From a virus: 23,879 bases of DNA. The notes below the pieces were generated by a model, which had not been told where the DNA came from, made no database searches, and saw nothing but the letters and a program-made list of their open reading frames with translations. Shown one piece after another: positions 1 to 7,449 of the stretch; the stretch's first letter is position 1, and each line of letters opens with the position of its first letter. Both the position numbers and the translations under genes were made by a program. The stretch covers positions 1 through 23,879 of IMG/VR virus record IMGVR_UViG_3300045135_000862; one strand, given 5' to 3'.

Positions 1-320
1 CAGACGAACTGTCAGTGTTTGATCACGTCAAAGTACTGAACGTTGCTTCTCGTTTTGTTGACTCAGCTTGCTCTAAAACATGTAACGTTGGTGAAGATGT
101 AACATGGGAAGAGTTTAAGAAAGTTTACATGGATGCATATGATGGTGGATCTTCTGGTTGCACTACCTTCCGTGCAGCAGGTAAACGTTATGGTATCCTT
201 AACGCCTCCACCTCTGAGGAAGTAGCAGAGGAGCCTGTGGTTGAGGAAACACAAGACTACGTAGAAGAAGGTGGTGCTTGCTACTTCGATCCTGCAACTG
301 GTCTACGTCAGTGTGAATAG
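1..320 (+). CDS. nrdJ: Class II (B12-dependent) ribonucleotide reductase, C-terminal fragment
   Basis: This is the 3' end of a gene that begins left of the window; the frame is open from base 3 to the TAG at 318-320. The segment SKTCNVGEDVTWEEF followed by GCTTFRAAGKRYGIL is the conserved C-terminal region of adenosylcobalamin-dependent ribonucleotide reductases. The protein ends in a flexible acidic linker and a Cys-x10-Cys-Glu tail, the usual redox pair that re-reduces the active site. The enzyme makes deoxyribonucleotides, so it would supply precursors for phage DNA synthesis. Marine phages often carry this class, which works with or without oxygen but needs cobalamin. The catalytic barrel lies outside the window, so the class call rests on the tail alone. 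It leads a tightly packed + strand operon. Confidence 0.85.
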   Translation, partial: DELSVFDHVKVLNVASRFVDSACSKTCNVGEDVTWEEFKKVYMDAYDGGSSGCTTFRAAGKRYGILNASTSEEVAEEPVVEETQDYVEEGGACYFDPATGLRQCE

Positions 321-504
321 GCAACGTAGAAAGAAACTGGGTACTGTCCCTTCACCCTGCATAAAGGTCTGTCGTATAGATGACGATGGCTTTTGTGTGG
401 GGTGTAAAAGAACACTTGACGAAATAAGGGATTGGATGATACTGTCCGAATACGAGCAGAATATGCTTATCTATGAACTAAAGTGGAGACAACTAAATGG
501 CTAA
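313..504 (+). CDS. DUF1289 small cysteine-motif protein
   Basis: A 63-residue protein, counted from the GTG at 313, containing the DUF1289 signature: Ser-Pro-Cys-Ile-x-Val-Cys, then Cys-x2-Cys and a Thr-Leu-Asp-Glu-Ile-x-x-Trp helix. The four cysteines (16, 20, 28, 31) suggest a small metal site. DUF1289 proteins are common in proteobacteria and their function is not established. The start is uncertain. GTG at 313 gives an 8-base overlap with the reductase gene and starts close to the conserved core. In-frame GTGs at 271 and 274 would add about 14 residues unlike the family. No clear ribosome-binding site separates these options. The stop overlaps the next gene by 8 bases, so translational coupling is likely. 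The family is clear; the role in the phage is unknown. Confidence 0.75.
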   Translation: MNRQRRKKLGTVPSPCIKVCRIDDDGFCVGCKRTLDEIRDWMILSEYEQNMLIYELKWRQLNG

Positions 505-652
505 GGTGCAACTGGTAGGTTCATCAGCAAACTCACATCAGAGTATTAAAAAGAAAACCTCTCAGTCAAAAAGAATATCTTCAATGAAGTTAGGTTCAAT
601 GAACAAGCATAAACGTAGGGCAACCAAACCATATAGGGGTCAAGGCAAATGA
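497..652 (+). CDS. Small basic phage protein (51 aa), unknown function
   Basis: A 51-residue ORF with ATG at 497 and TGA at 650-652. A GGAGA ribosome-binding site lies 7 bases before the ATG. It overlaps the DUF1289 gene by 8 bases and the nuclease gene by 4 (ATGA), as expected in a coupled operon. The protein is rich in Lys, Arg, Ser and Gln and ends in SMNKHKRRATKPYRGQGK. That kind of tail (MNK-x-K-R ... YRGQG) is one I recall from small proteins of other T7-like marine phages, though I cannot confirm it here. The charge suggests nucleic-acid binding, but that is inference. There is no cysteine, signal peptide or membrane segment. It is easily missed because of its length; start, spacing and overlaps support it as real. 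Confidence 0.75.
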   Translation: MAKVQLVGSSANSHQSIKKKTSQSKRISSMKLGSMNKHKRRATKPYRGQGK

Positions 653-1116
653 GAAACATTGCACCAGGTGTGAGGTATGTGAAGAAACCTTTTAATCCTG
701 TGAACTACAAGCTGTATGATAAGCTTGGCAGAGATAAGCTAGAAGAATATCTAGTTGCAAAAGGACACAAGGTTCTACACAACCAAGAGGATTACAACGT
801 AGACCTAATCACAATGAGAGATGGGTTTACTTATTTCAATGAGGTAGAGATCAAGTTAGCTTGGTCAGGTGACTGGCCTACAAACTGGGCTGAGATCCGT
901 ATTCCTTCAAGGAAGAAACGTCTTGTTGAAATGTACAAGAATGATAAAGGTGCTCTCAACTTCTACATCTTTAGCAAAGATATGGATCGTGTCTGGAGAA
1001 TCAAAGACACTCTCATGACTGAGGATAGAATCAGAGTAGCCAAAGGACGTAACATCTACAAGGGTGAGTCCTTCTTCCACATTCCTTATCAGGAGGCAGA
1101 GCTTATACTACTATGA
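649..1116 (+). CDS. PD-(D/E)XK-type nuclease-like protein
   Basis: A 155-residue protein. Residues 48-69 read as a PD-(D/E)XK nuclease core: Asp52 in DYNVDL, a beta-turn, then EVEIK with Glu67 and Lys69 as the E-x-K pair. A helix rich in charged residues precedes it (24-38). The rest is a small alpha/beta domain with many Lys and Arg, fitting DNA contact. Phages of this type commonly carry a small endonuclease in the replication/nucleotide module, used for host DNA breakdown or for resolving branched DNA. Which of these applies is not visible. The ATG overlaps the stop of the preceding small gene (ATGA), and its own stop overlaps the next ATG (ATGA). The fold call rests on the short motif only. 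Confidence 0.6.
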   Translation: MRNIAPGVRYVKKPFNPVNYKLYDKLGRDKLEEYLVAKGHKVLHNQEDYNVDLITMRDGFTYFNEVEIKLAWSGDWPTNWAEIRIPSRKKRLVEMYKNDKGALNFYIFSKDMDRVWRIKDTLMTEDRIRVAKGRNIYKGESFFHIPYQEAELILL

Positions 1117-1388
1117 CCTACTGTAAGAAATGTAATAATTTATTAGATGACAACAATGTGTGTGGAGAATGTGAAGATATGTTTGATGCAGTTGAAAGAC
1201 CAAGCCACTACGGTCAAGGTGAGATTGAATGCATTGACTACATCAGAGACTTCCTTACCAGAGAGGAGTTCATAGGCTACCTTCGAGGTAACATTGCAAA
1301 GTACATGCACCGTTGGAGATATAAGAACGGAGCACAGGACTTGGAGAAAGCTCAATGGTATCTAAAAAGACTAGTCGAAGTAGCATAA
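1113..1388 (+). CDS. Zinc ribbon plus DUF3310 protein (phage nucleotide-kinase-like)
   Basis: A 91-residue protein with two parts. Residues 4-20 hold Cys4-x2-Cys7 and Cys17-x2-Cys20, a zinc ribbon. Residues 25-90 match DUF3310: RPSHYGQGEIECIDYI, then GNIAKYMHRW and the DLEKAQWYLKRL helix. DUF3310 occurs in many phages, including T7 gene 1.7, whose product is a nucleotide kinase. That activity is established for T7, not for this short form, which lacks most of the 196-residue T7 protein. The ATG overlaps the nuclease stop (ATGA). The AGGAGG upstream is about 16 bases away, too far for an ideal ribosome-binding site, so translation probably depends on coupling. The context of ribonucleotide reductase and nuclease fits nucleotide metabolism. 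Confidence 0.8.
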   Translation: MTYCKKCNNLLDDNNVCGECEDMFDAVERPSHYGQGEIECIDYIRDFLTREEFIGYLRGNIAKYMHRWRYKNGAQDLEKAQWYLKRLVEVA

Positions 1389-1600
1389 ATAAAAAAACCC
1401 TTGAGCAAGAAGCCCAAGAGTTTATTAAATCTGACATTCCTAGTGATGATGTTTCAACTAGGGATTACTTTGCAGGTGCAGCCTTGTCAGGGTTACTAGC
1501 ATCTGGAAAGTATTTACGATCAGGCGAGATCGTTGATCAAGCATTCTGTTATTCGTGTATGATGCTTGACTATAAAAAGACTAAAGATAAATCGTCTTAA
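1355..1600 (+). CDS. Small conserved phage protein (RDYFAGAAL type), unknown function
   Basis: An 81-residue protein. After a Lys/Ser/Thr-rich start, residues 35-75 contain STRDYFAGAALSGLLAS and then an Ala/Cys/Met-rich helix ending in MLDYKK. Short proteins with an RDYFA-A-L-GL motif followed by an 'A-x-x-ADAML' helix are frequent in phages and prophages; no function is known to me. The ATG at 1355 has a GGAG sequence 8 bases upstream. This supports the 34-base overlap with the preceding gene, in another frame, as genuine. It is the last gene of the + operon; its stop is followed at once by a strong terminator. Confidence 0.65.
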   Translation: MVSKKTSRSSINKKTLEQEAQEFIKSDIPSDDVSTRDYFAGAALSGLLASGKYLRSGEIVDQAFCYSCMMLDYKKTKDKSS

Positions 1601-1603
1601 ACT

Positions 1604-1636
1604 AAACCCCCAGTTAATCCCTGGGGGTTTTCTTTT
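1604..1636. terminator. Rho-independent terminator between convergent operons
   Basis: A perfect 10-bp inverted repeat, AAACCCCCAG (1604-1613) and CTGGGGGTTT (1621-1630), encloses a 7-base loop. On the + strand it is followed by TTTTCTTTT, a classic intrinsic terminator for the early operon. Read on the - strand, the same stem is followed by a weaker T-rich run, so it may also end the late operon, whose stop codon (1635-1637) touches the stem. It is the only intergenic space here. Confidence 0.92.
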
Positions 1637-4600
1637 ATTCACTGATACCTAGTCTCCTATCCAAGCCAGCCCTGTCTTGCTTCATCATCTTCACCATGTC
1701 TTCTATGACACGAAGTTGATTTACGTCTAGCTTCCATAGGTTCTTTTCTTTGACATCAAAGTAAGTAAGGACTTTATCAAGGTCTTCCTTACGTCCTGCT
1801 TTCTTCACATCAAAGATGAGTTTTGTTTTTACCTCATCACTATCAAGAGATCTTTCCATATTCTTTTCAGTATTTCTTTTTGCAACTTTAAGAATATTTT
1901 GAACGATTTCTTCTTTATCTCTTAAAGACTTTCCGTCCCACTCATCGTTGTACATTACAATATCAGCAAGGATTTCTATCTGAGGTCTGACTAATTCATT
2001 GTATGTGTTGACTGCTTCAGGAGACTTACTTCTGATCTCAGTTTTCCATGTAGGTCTACCAATATCATTGAACATCTTTTCAATAGTAGAAGAAGGAAGA
2101 ACCTCCCTGTAACCACCAATCTTTCCAATAGGTACAGGTCTAGCCTCAGGAGATAGAGCACTCTTCTTAACCTGTGCTCTCTCACCTGTAATAGCTTCAC
2201 TTGGTTCCATCCCTGTTAATGTTTCAAAGATTTGATCAACGTACCTTGTTGAATCATTAACCCACTTCACACCCTGCTTCTTATCCACAGCTTCGTAGTC
2301 TTCACCTTTAGACATAGAGATAATTTGATTCACTGGTTCAAAACGTCTAGTGAAACCTGAAGCATACTGAGATGCAATAGAACCAAAGAAGTTTCCTGCT
2401 AGGTCAAGGAACTCAACATCTTTAGCATTTGCTGCAAGAGTAAAGCCCTGTGTTACAGCACCAAAGGCATCACCTAAATCTCTGGTCAAAGCACGAGTAC
2501 CAAAGTTGTCAGCAAAAGCAACCAGCAGATCATCAGGAACTTCACCATCTCTTAGGAGGTGAGCACCCATCCGACCAACAAGCATTGGAACGTTACGAGG
2601 GTAATCATATAGGTAGCTTACAACAGACCCAGACTCATCCCTGTCTTCGTACCAAGCTAGACCTTCTTCGAGGTTACTCATTTGTTTGTAGACACCAATA
2701 GATAAAGCACCCCAGCCAACAGCAGACTTAGTTAGGAGATCCATAGCATCCCTGTCCATAGCCTCTCTGCCACCTGCTTTGATGGTGTACTTATTTAGTA
2801 GGCTCATACCAGAATGATCAAGCATGAAAGCTACACTGTTGTTCCAGAACTGACCAAATGGAGCAAGAGCACCAATGCCTGGTACGTTTCTTATGTTCTC
2901 AATCATGTCTGCTGTTTTACGTAGGTAGTCATCGTTGTTACCATACTTCTTAGAGAACGTATTACGTAGTGCATCCTGCACTGCAGCAGCCTCTAGTTTA
3001 GCAAACTCGTTAAACCTTTCAGAACCTGGTTCAGATAGGTAACGAACTAGGTCAGGGTCATTTAAGAACTCAACCAAAGACTTGTCGTACTTTAGTCTGA
3101 TCTGTTTATCCAAAGCATAAGAGAACTCTTGTGTCTTTGTAATAAAGTCCTGTGCTTTCACAGCATACAAAGTTTCAAAGAACTCGTTATACTTTTGAAT
3201 GTTGCCCTTCTCTGGTACTGCATTAGGATTTAACTCGAACTCATCAAGAATACCTTTTACTTCTACACCACCGTTAAGGTATCTGAATATTTCTTTCTGT
3301 GCCTGTGGTCTCACCATCAAGTAATCCATGACTGCATCCTTAGTTCCGTAAGGATCAACCATGTTTCTTACCTTCTGCCTTTGAAGGTCCATCATCTGGA
3401 CAGCCATCTTCTTATATCGGACAGCATTCTCTGCATTACCAACAACAAGTTCTTTCATGGCAGCACCACTATACAAACCTGCACGAATCATGTCAGACAA
3501 ACTCTGGTTTATTGTAGCTGCTTTCCAACCAAGAACGTTCAATGCTGTTGTACCAGGGTGTGTAACAATACTCCTAATCAAAGCATCTTGTAGAGGCTTG
3601 GCTTTACTAAGTAAACCTTTCACTGCCTCTTCATCTGCAGGATCAACCAATGCTTTAGCAGAGGTAGCAGCATCAGCTTCAGTGGCATCCAAACCAATCC
3701 TGTTAAAGAGTTGTTTTGCTTGTGACTTTACTTGTAAAATTCTACCAGCCTCTGACACTGCAGCAGCATCCAAGTTGATGAACTCTTCAAAGTTATAAGG
3801 CTTCAACTGATCTGAAGTTTCCCTAAGAACTTCATAAGCATCAACAACAATCTTCTTATTATCTGCCGACAGATCTTCAAAAGCATTTCCCATGAAGTCT
3901 GTGAAGTTCATGTCACTAGGTTGTTTGTATCCTGCTTCTGCTAGGATATCAACAAGACCCCTAAATCCTACTTCTGTACCATCTTCTAACTCTGCAGTTC
4001 TACTACCACTAAAGAACATGTTAGCAAACTCAGTGTCGTAATCTATAGAAGTCTTTGGGTTGTCGGATACTCTAAGAAGTTCTTTACCCTCTGCTACTTT
4101 AGCAGCCCAAGCTTCAGTTCTTTTCTTCAGTTGAAGGAGAGCCTGAGTTACGTTTTCACTAGCAAGTATCTCTTTTCTTTGCTCTTTATTGATAGACTTT
4201 AAACTATCATCTGTAGCTTGTTTAATCAGGTTTGATCTGTGCAACTGTATGGAAGCAAGGGGTATGTTCTTGTTCTTACTGATTGCAATCAAACCCAGTT
4301 GAATACCACCACCAAGAGCACCAGTAGCTGTGGAGATCCCAGTTTGAAACCAGTCGATGTCATCTTTAAATCCTGATGTTACTTCAGCCTTTTGCTGTAG
4401 GGCATCCATACCACCAGCAGCCGCCATGTCAAACCCAAGGCTACCATAGATTGCTTTCTTGTCTGCTTTATCTAAAATAGCTTTTGTTTTAGATTTCTTT
4501 AAAGCTTCTTGGAAAGCCCTTTGTGTTGTTTCTCTTTGAACCTTTTGAGCAGCTTGCTTTGAAGCACCCTTCTTTAGTTCTTGGTAAGCAGCTTGCCTAC

Positions 4601-5123
4601 CTACTCTGAATGCTAACTGTTTAGCTCCTTGAACTGCAGCTTTAGATCCTGCAATACCAAAGATCTTACCAACACCAAGAGATACAAGATTAACTGGGTC
4701 AACAATCAAAGCTCTGGCATAGTCGTAGACTGCATCAGCTTTCTCACCAGTAGTCCTATCCTTACTAAAGGCACCACCAAGACTGTCAAATAATTGGTAT
4801 GCTCTAGCAGCAGTAGAACGCCTCCTAGCTAAGGAATCACCTTCCCCAGCATTAAGATGTGCTAACTCACTTACGGTAACAACAGACTGACCAGAGTTGA
4901 ACTTCCTCATTTGATTTATGTAGGAGTCAATGATTTCTCTTTTAGAATACTTGTCTTCCTCCATGCCAAATCTATCTGACATGTAGCTCTTAATTGTTTT
5001 ATAGTTTTGATTAGTGGACAGAGTTTCAATGAGGGTCATGCCCTCTGTATCTTCAACCTCTTGATCACTAGTGTCTGGTGACTTCTTATATTTCTTTAAG
5101 ATATCATCTACTTCATTCGTCAT
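1635..5123 (-). CDS. Large internal virion / DNA-ejection-type protein
   Basis: A very large, mostly helical protein (1162 residues from ATG 5123) at the end of the late operon. This is the size and place of the big internal virion (ejection) proteins of T7-like phages, e.g. T7 gp16. No catalytic domain is recognised; the peptidoglycan-cleaving function sits in a separate gene three positions upstream (6645-7448). Charged helical stretches alternate with Gly/Ala-rich hydrophobic patches, for example around residues 140-165, 270-290 and 780-800. Such patches would suit membrane insertion during DNA delivery. There is no cysteine. Start: a GTG at 5129 gives two more residues, but the AGAG ribosome-binding site lies 8 bases before ATG 5123 and only 2 before the GTG, so ATG is preferred. 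The function is inferred from size, context and composition. Confidence 0.7.
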   Translation of the reverse strand: MTNEVDDILKKYKKSPDTSDQEVEDTEGMTLIETLSTNQNYKTIKSYMSDRFGMEEDKYSKREIIDSYINQMRKFNSGQSVVTVSELAHLNAGEGDSLARRRSTAARAYQLFDSLGGAFSKDRTTGEKADAVYDYARALIVDPVNLVSLGVGKIFGIAGSKAAVQGAKQLAFRVGRQAAYQELKKGASKQAAQKVQRETTQRAFQEALKKSKTKAILDKADKKAIYGSLGFDMAAAGGMDALQQKAEVTSGFKDDIDWFQTGISTATGALGGGIQLGLIAISKNKNIPLASIQLHRSNLIKQATDDSLKSINKEQRKEILASENVTQALLQLKKRTEAWAAKVAEGKELLRVSDNPKTSIDYDTEFANMFFSGSRTAELEDGTEVGFRGLVDILAEAGYKQPSDMNFTDFMGNAFEDLSADNKKIVVDAYEVLRETSDQLKPYNFEEFINLDAAAVSEAGRILQVKSQAKQLFNRIGLDATEADAATSAKALVDPADEEAVKGLLSKAKPLQDALIRSIVTHPGTTALNVLGWKAATINQSLSDMIRAGLYSGAAMKELVVGNAENAVRYKKMAVQMMDLQRQKVRNMVDPYGTKDAVMDYLMVRPQAQKEIFRYLNGGVEVKGILDEFELNPNAVPEKGNIQKYNEFFETLYAVKAQDFITKTQEFSYALDKQIRLKYDKSLVEFLNDPDLVRYLSEPGSERFNEFAKLEAAAVQDALRNTFSKKYGNNDDYLRKTADMIENIRNVPGIGALAPFGQFWNNSVAFMLDHSGMSLLNKYTIKAGGREAMDRDAMDLLTKSAVGWGALSIGVYKQMSNLEEGLAWYEDRDESGSVVSYLYDYPRNVPMLVGRMGAHLLRDGEVPDDLLVAFADNFGTRALTRDLGDAFGAVTQGFTLAANAKDVEFLDLAGNFFGSIASQYASGFTRRFEPVNQIISMSKGEDYEAVDKKQGVKWVNDSTRYVDQIFETLTGMEPSEAITGERAQVKKSALSPEARPVPIGKIGGYREVLPSSTIEKMFNDIGRPTWKTEIRSKSPEAVNTYNELVRPQIEILADIVMYNDEWDGKSLRDKEEIVQNILKVAKRNTEKNMERSLDSDEVKTKLIFDVKKAGRKEDLDKVLTYFDVKEKNLWKLDVNQLRVIEDMVKMMKQDRAGLDRRLGISE

Positions 5124-5128
5124 GTGCA

Positions 5129-6103
5129 CTACTCTGTGGTTATAAGGTCAACAGTTCCATCTAAGAAGTAATCTGGGTCAGAGAGTACTGCTGCAAAACC
5201 TGGTGATTGCTCGTATAAGTTCTTAGCAATCTCTGAGTTAAGCTCCATAAGTTTTTGATACTTAAGGAAATCGTTGTCCTCAATAGATAAGATCTCAATC
5301 AAATTATTGTAGTACTCTAAAACAGTTTCTCTTTCTGCTTCATCTGTAACGTAGTCTTCACTGTCTGGATCTAGTGAGTTTGCCAGCTCAGTCTTTTTAC
5401 CATCAGCCCACAGGTCATACTTACCATAGATAGCATTTCTTGCATCACGTTTATAAGTACTATCGTAGGTATCATCTTCTGCCAGAGCACCAAGATCTAC
5501 AGTAATATTACTTGGGCCTTCTTTTCTACCTTTAATAGTAGGAGCAGAGATACTAGCTGCTACGTCTGCACCAGTAACCTCATCACCAAACAAGCTTTGA
5601 GAATAAACATCGTACAGAATATCTTGAGATGATGTTCTACCAAACAATTTTTGTAAGGCGTTAAGCTCAACTTCTTCTGGCTTCCTAAGGTCAGCACCTT
5701 TAACAAAGTCAGGAGTAGCTTTCTTAATAAGTTCAGAGGGGGTCATACCTTGATCATCAAAGTCTGAAGCAACCTCAACAGCTTGATTAAGAATAGACTT
5801 AGTAAGTCTTCCGTCCTTCTCAGCCTCTTCTGCAGCAGCAGCAAGTCTAATAACTTCTTTAGCATTCTCCATCAACATAGCATTGAGAGACCTGCTATCC
5901 AGACCCTTTGACTGCAAATAATCTACTGAGTTCTGCAAAGCATTACGAGTCTTGTTGACTTCCTGTCTACGTTCTAACCCACGTTGATACAGATAGTCTT
6001 GTACTCTTTCAGCTTTATCTCTTGCATATTCTCTGTTCTCTTTCATGTCTTTTGCAAGACCACCAAGAGCAGACCCTAGTGCAACTCTACCAAAAAATCC
6101 CAT
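5129..6103 (-). CDS. Structural / internal virion protein, unknown family
   Basis: A 324-residue protein predicted to be mainly helical and acidic. It has a short Gly/Ala-rich hydrophobic start (GFFGRVALGSALGGLAKDM), then a long charged helix (20-75) that could form a coiled coil. No catalytic motif or cysteine is seen. Its place between two structural genes, with gaps of only 3-5 bases, implies co-expression with the late operon and a role in the internal core or tail channel. I do not recognise a named family. The N-terminal hydrophobic helix followed by a coiled coil might contact membrane or neighbouring core proteins, which is inference. Confidence 0.6.
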   Translation of the reverse strand: MGFFGRVALGSALGGLAKDMKENREYARDKAERVQDYLYQRGLERRQEVNKTRNALQNSVDYLQSKGLDSRSLNAMLMENAKEVIRLAAAAEEAEKDGRLTKSILNQAVEVASDFDDQGMTPSELIKKATPDFVKGADLRKPEEVELNALQKLFGRTSSQDILYDVYSQSLFGDEVTGADVAASISAPTIKGRKEGPSNITVDLGALAEDDTYDSTYKRDARNAIYGKYDLWADGKKTELANSLDPDSEDYVTDEAERETVLEYYNNLIEILSIEDNDFLKYQKLMELNSEIAKNLYEQSPGFAAVLSDPDYFLDGTVDLITTE

Positions 6104-6106
6104 AGT

Positions 6107-6640
6107 CTACCTCGCCATCAAACCTTTAGGTTTCTCTTCAACCATTGTGTCCTCTGACATCTCAGGTTCTTCTTGTGGTTGTTCTTCTTCTTGTACGTTA
6201 GAACTTATCTCAGTCAAGAAGTCATACCCAGCATCACGTTCTTCTTCAGGTGTGGACTCAACAATCCGTACCATTCTAGCAGCACGTTCTTCAATGCTTG
6301 TTTCTTGTTCATCAAATGATTCTTTGTAATCAACACCAGCATTGTCAGCAATCTTCATGACAGCCCTACGGATGAGGGGTTCAACGATAAGACCTACATC
6401 AATGCTGTGCATTCCTTTAGCCACTGCACCAGTCATCATAGAGTCTGTCAGTGTCTTTACTGGCATCCCCATATCAAGTGCATAGAACACGTTGTCGATA
6501 ACCTCTGGATCAGCAACCCTGTCAAGGTGATACTTCACAGCTTCGTTAGGATCAGTAATCTCTGGCGGTCTTTCCCAAGCATAGTTCTTTGGTTCGTCCG
6601 TAAGAGACTGACCTGGTATTGGTCTATTCATTGCTGACAT
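6107..6640 (-). CDS. Small structural protein (PIPGQSLT type), unknown function
   Basis: A 177-residue acidic protein. The N-terminus carries PIPGQSLTDEPKNYAWERPPE, a stretch I recall from virion proteins of other marine phages. The middle (45-105) is helical with VIDNVFYALDMGMPVKTL and a hydrophobic VGLIVEPLIRRAVM helix. The C-terminal 50 residues are Glu/Pro-rich and probably disordered. There is no cysteine. Spacing to its neighbours is 3-4 bases, so it belongs to the late operon. It may be a minor capsid or core component; no enzymatic motif is visible. Confidence 0.6.
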   Translation of the reverse strand: MSAMNRPIPGQSLTDEPKNYAWERPPEITDPNEAVKYHLDRVADPEVIDNVFYALDMGMPVKTLTDSMMTGAVAKGMHSIDVGLIVEPLIRRAVMKIADNAGVDYKESFDEQETSIEERAARMVRIVESTPEEERDAGYDFLTEISSNVQEEEQPQEEPEMSEDTMVEEKPKGLMAR

Positions 6641-6644
6641 TGGT

Positions 6645-7448
6645 TTAACCTTCTAGTAGATTGAAGAACTCTTTTCTGAATCTTCTGACGTATTCGTTTA
6701 CTGAGATGTTCTGATCTGCTGCCCCTTCTTCAGTGGCTTTCTTCAGGGGTCTACCAGTAAACCAAACAGAAACTGCATCTTCAATATTTCCGTATTGATT
6801 ATATTTCTCAGTGATGAAAGCTCTGACAAGTTTATCTTGTGCAGCACTATCAGCTAGGAACTGTTCCTTAGTCATCTTAGTACCAAGGTATTGCTTAGTC
6901 CAGACAGGAATGTTCTTACCCATGACTTGGTACATACCATAAGCTCTGTCACCGTAGTACATGCTGTTCTTGTCTTTGATTACTTCACCAACTGCATCGT
7001 ACTTGTTTGTACTTTCAACAAACCCAAGAGCTTTAGCAGCCATATCAAGATCTGTTTCTATATCAAAATCAGGAATAGGAACACCATCTTCTACCTCATC
7101 CTGAGATATTCTTGGTGGCCTCTTAGCTTTAGCATCTTCACCACTCATCTCACTGGGCTTGTCTTCTCCTGCACCAAAGGCTTCATCAATGGCAGTTGCC
7201 CACCCACCGTAGAAGTTAGACAGTTCTTCGTCAGGATTGTTGCTTGCTAGTCTTGTATCGTCATCTTCTCTGGAAGATCTACGAACACCTTGCATTGCAT
7301 CTCTCATCCCCAACCGTGTCTGTTGAGCAGAGGCAAGACCTCTTCTTATACTCTGTGAAGTAGAAGTAGCTGATCTACCCTGCCAATCTTCAAGTGCACT
7401 GTCGAAGATAGCTTTTCTTTTTCGTTCTTGTCTTGCATCTAATGACAT
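6645..7448 (-). CDS. Virion-associated lytic transglycosylase
   Basis: A 267-residue protein with an N-terminal half (1-130) of charged, low-complexity sequence, probably disordered, and a lysozyme-like transglycosylase (SLT-type) domain from about 135 to 235. FVESTNKYDAVG places the catalytic Glu at 145. AYGMYQVMGKNIPVW (169-183) matches the G-x-Y-Q segment lining the active-site cleft, and AVSVWFTG (225-232) corresponds to the substrate-binding end of the domain. Such enzymes cleave the glycan strands of peptidoglycan locally during DNA entry. In T7 the equivalent domain is fused to the large internal protein gp16; here it is a separate gene. There is no signal peptide or holin nearby, which favours a virion role over a lysis enzyme. 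There is no cysteine. Confidence 0.8.
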   Translation of the reverse strand: MSLDARQERKRKAIFDSALEDWQGRSATSTSQSIRRGLASAQQTRLGMRDAMQGVRRSSREDDDTRLASNNPDEELSNFYGGWATAIDEAFGAGEDKPSEMSGEDAKAKRPPRISQDEVEDGVPIPDFDIETDLDMAAKALGFVESTNKYDAVGEVIKDKNSMYYGDRAYGMYQVMGKNIPVWTKQYLGTKMTKEQFLADSAAQDKLVRAFITEKYNQYGNIEDAVSVWFTGRPLKKATEEGAADQNISVNEYVRRFRKEFFNLLEG

Positions 7449-7449
7449 A

